Of a stretch of 61,469 nucleotides of DNA, positions 61,323 to 61,469 are shown piece by piece. Where the stretch lies: the NCBI GenBank assembly GCA_045635885.1, contig JAZTWO010000041.1, positions 1 through 61,469 of the forward strand, given 5' to 3'. How positions within the stretch are numbered: position 1 is the stretch's first letter; each line of letters starts with the position of its first letter. This stretch comes from RGIG4608 sp045635885 (GTDB lineage Bacteria; Bacillota; Clostridia; Oscillospirales; CAG-272). The notes beneath the pieces are model-generated. The model searched no databases. It was not told where the DNA came from and saw only the letters and a program-made list of their open reading frames with translations. The translations under genes were made by a program, and so were the position numbers.

Positions 61323-61469
61323 ATGACTAACAACTCTATTTTCACAAGAGTGCTTGCTCTTATGATTTGCTTTATCATGCTTGTTGGCGGACTTACCGCT
61401 TGCTTTGGTGAAGTTGATCATGAAAACGTAGTAGGCACTACAACAACTAACGGTGAAGTTGTGACAACA
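61323..61469 (+). CDS. Lipoprotein, 5' part only (runs off the window)
   Basis: The first 49 codons of a plus-strand gene. A type II signal peptide (TRVLALMICFIMLVGGLTAC) has lipobox LTAC with lipidated Cys near residue 26. It is followed by a Thr-rich spacer (GTTTTNGEVVTT). AAAGGA precedes the ATG. Such Thr-rich starts are typical of extracellular solute-binding or surface lipoproteins in Clostridia, but the mature domain is not in the window, so no function is assigned. Confidence 0.7.
   Translation, partial: MTNNSIFTRVLALMICFIMLVGGLTACFGEVDHENVVGTTTTNGEVVTT

Noticed and set aside
1..61469. Insertion sequences, transposases, integrons, toxin-antitoxin or restriction systems
   Set aside because: None seen on either strand; no candidate proteins or flanking inverted repeats with a transposase.

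Overview
The window reads as a chromosomal segment of a low-GC, Gram-positive Bacillota of class Clostridia, most likely an uncultured gut or rumen anaerobe. The support is PolC-type replicative polymerase, an Rnf complex in the clostridial order C-D-G-E-A-B, the pyrH-frr-uppS-cdsA-dxr-rseP-ispG-polC cluster, pth-mfd adjacency, RNase J, a T-box and a TPP riboswitch, strong AGGAGG-type ribosome sites with many TTG/GTG starts, and textbook TTGACA-17-TATAAT promoters. No phage, transposase, CRISPR array or resistance island was seen; this is mostly core genome with a few accessory surface proteins and non-coding repeats.

Layout. 1-420: a 392-bp non-coding repeat. 460-4,675 (minus): phosphoesterase, KtrB/TrkH and KtrA/TrkA K+ uptake, and a ROK sugar kinase, as one operon. 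4,887-5,042: tRNA-Met and tRNA-Glu. 5,242-9,376: M14-like membrane peptidase, a 30-aa Cys-rich membrane peptide, a zinc-ribbon protein and a PrsA-like foldase. 9,502-12,041: RNase J with a long structured leader, and an AbrB-type regulator. 12,197-15,820: mreD, CPBP protease and PBP2, an elongation-type wall operon. 15,854-16,209: second copy of the non-coding repeat, inverted. 16,294-20,687: XRE-S24 repressor divergent from a small membrane protein, a duplicated lipoprotein, HIT protein and FkbM methyltransferase. 20,869-25,797: rnfCDGEAB.

25,921-36,254: two large BspA-like leucine-rich-repeat lipoproteins flank the RNase P RNA gene and a TPP-riboswitch-controlled thiT. 36,295-51,299 (minus): mfd, pth, polC, ispG, rseP, dxr, cdsA, uppS, frr, pyrH, covering repair, translation quality control, replication, isoprenoid precursor and phospholipid synthesis, and ribosome recycling. 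51,497-55,187 (plus): UDP-GlcNAc 2-epimerase, galactokinase, WalJ-like nuclease and RlmH. 55,221-57,695: P-loop kinase-like protein and a third BspA-like lipoprotein. 58,046-61,021: alaS under an Ala-specific T-box. The window ends inside another lipoprotein whose leader carries a 16-bp hairpin.

The most unusual signal is the repeat at 4-395 and 15,854-16,209. The two copies lie in opposite orientation, end in inverted repeats, have no shared reading frame, and contain three hairpins whose paired arms differ between copies while pairing is kept. This suggests selection on a folded RNA or single-stranded DNA. Other points: the three BspA-like proteins share a Trp-rich C-terminal cap, and several leaders (rnj, pyrH, the last lipoprotein) hold unexplained structures.
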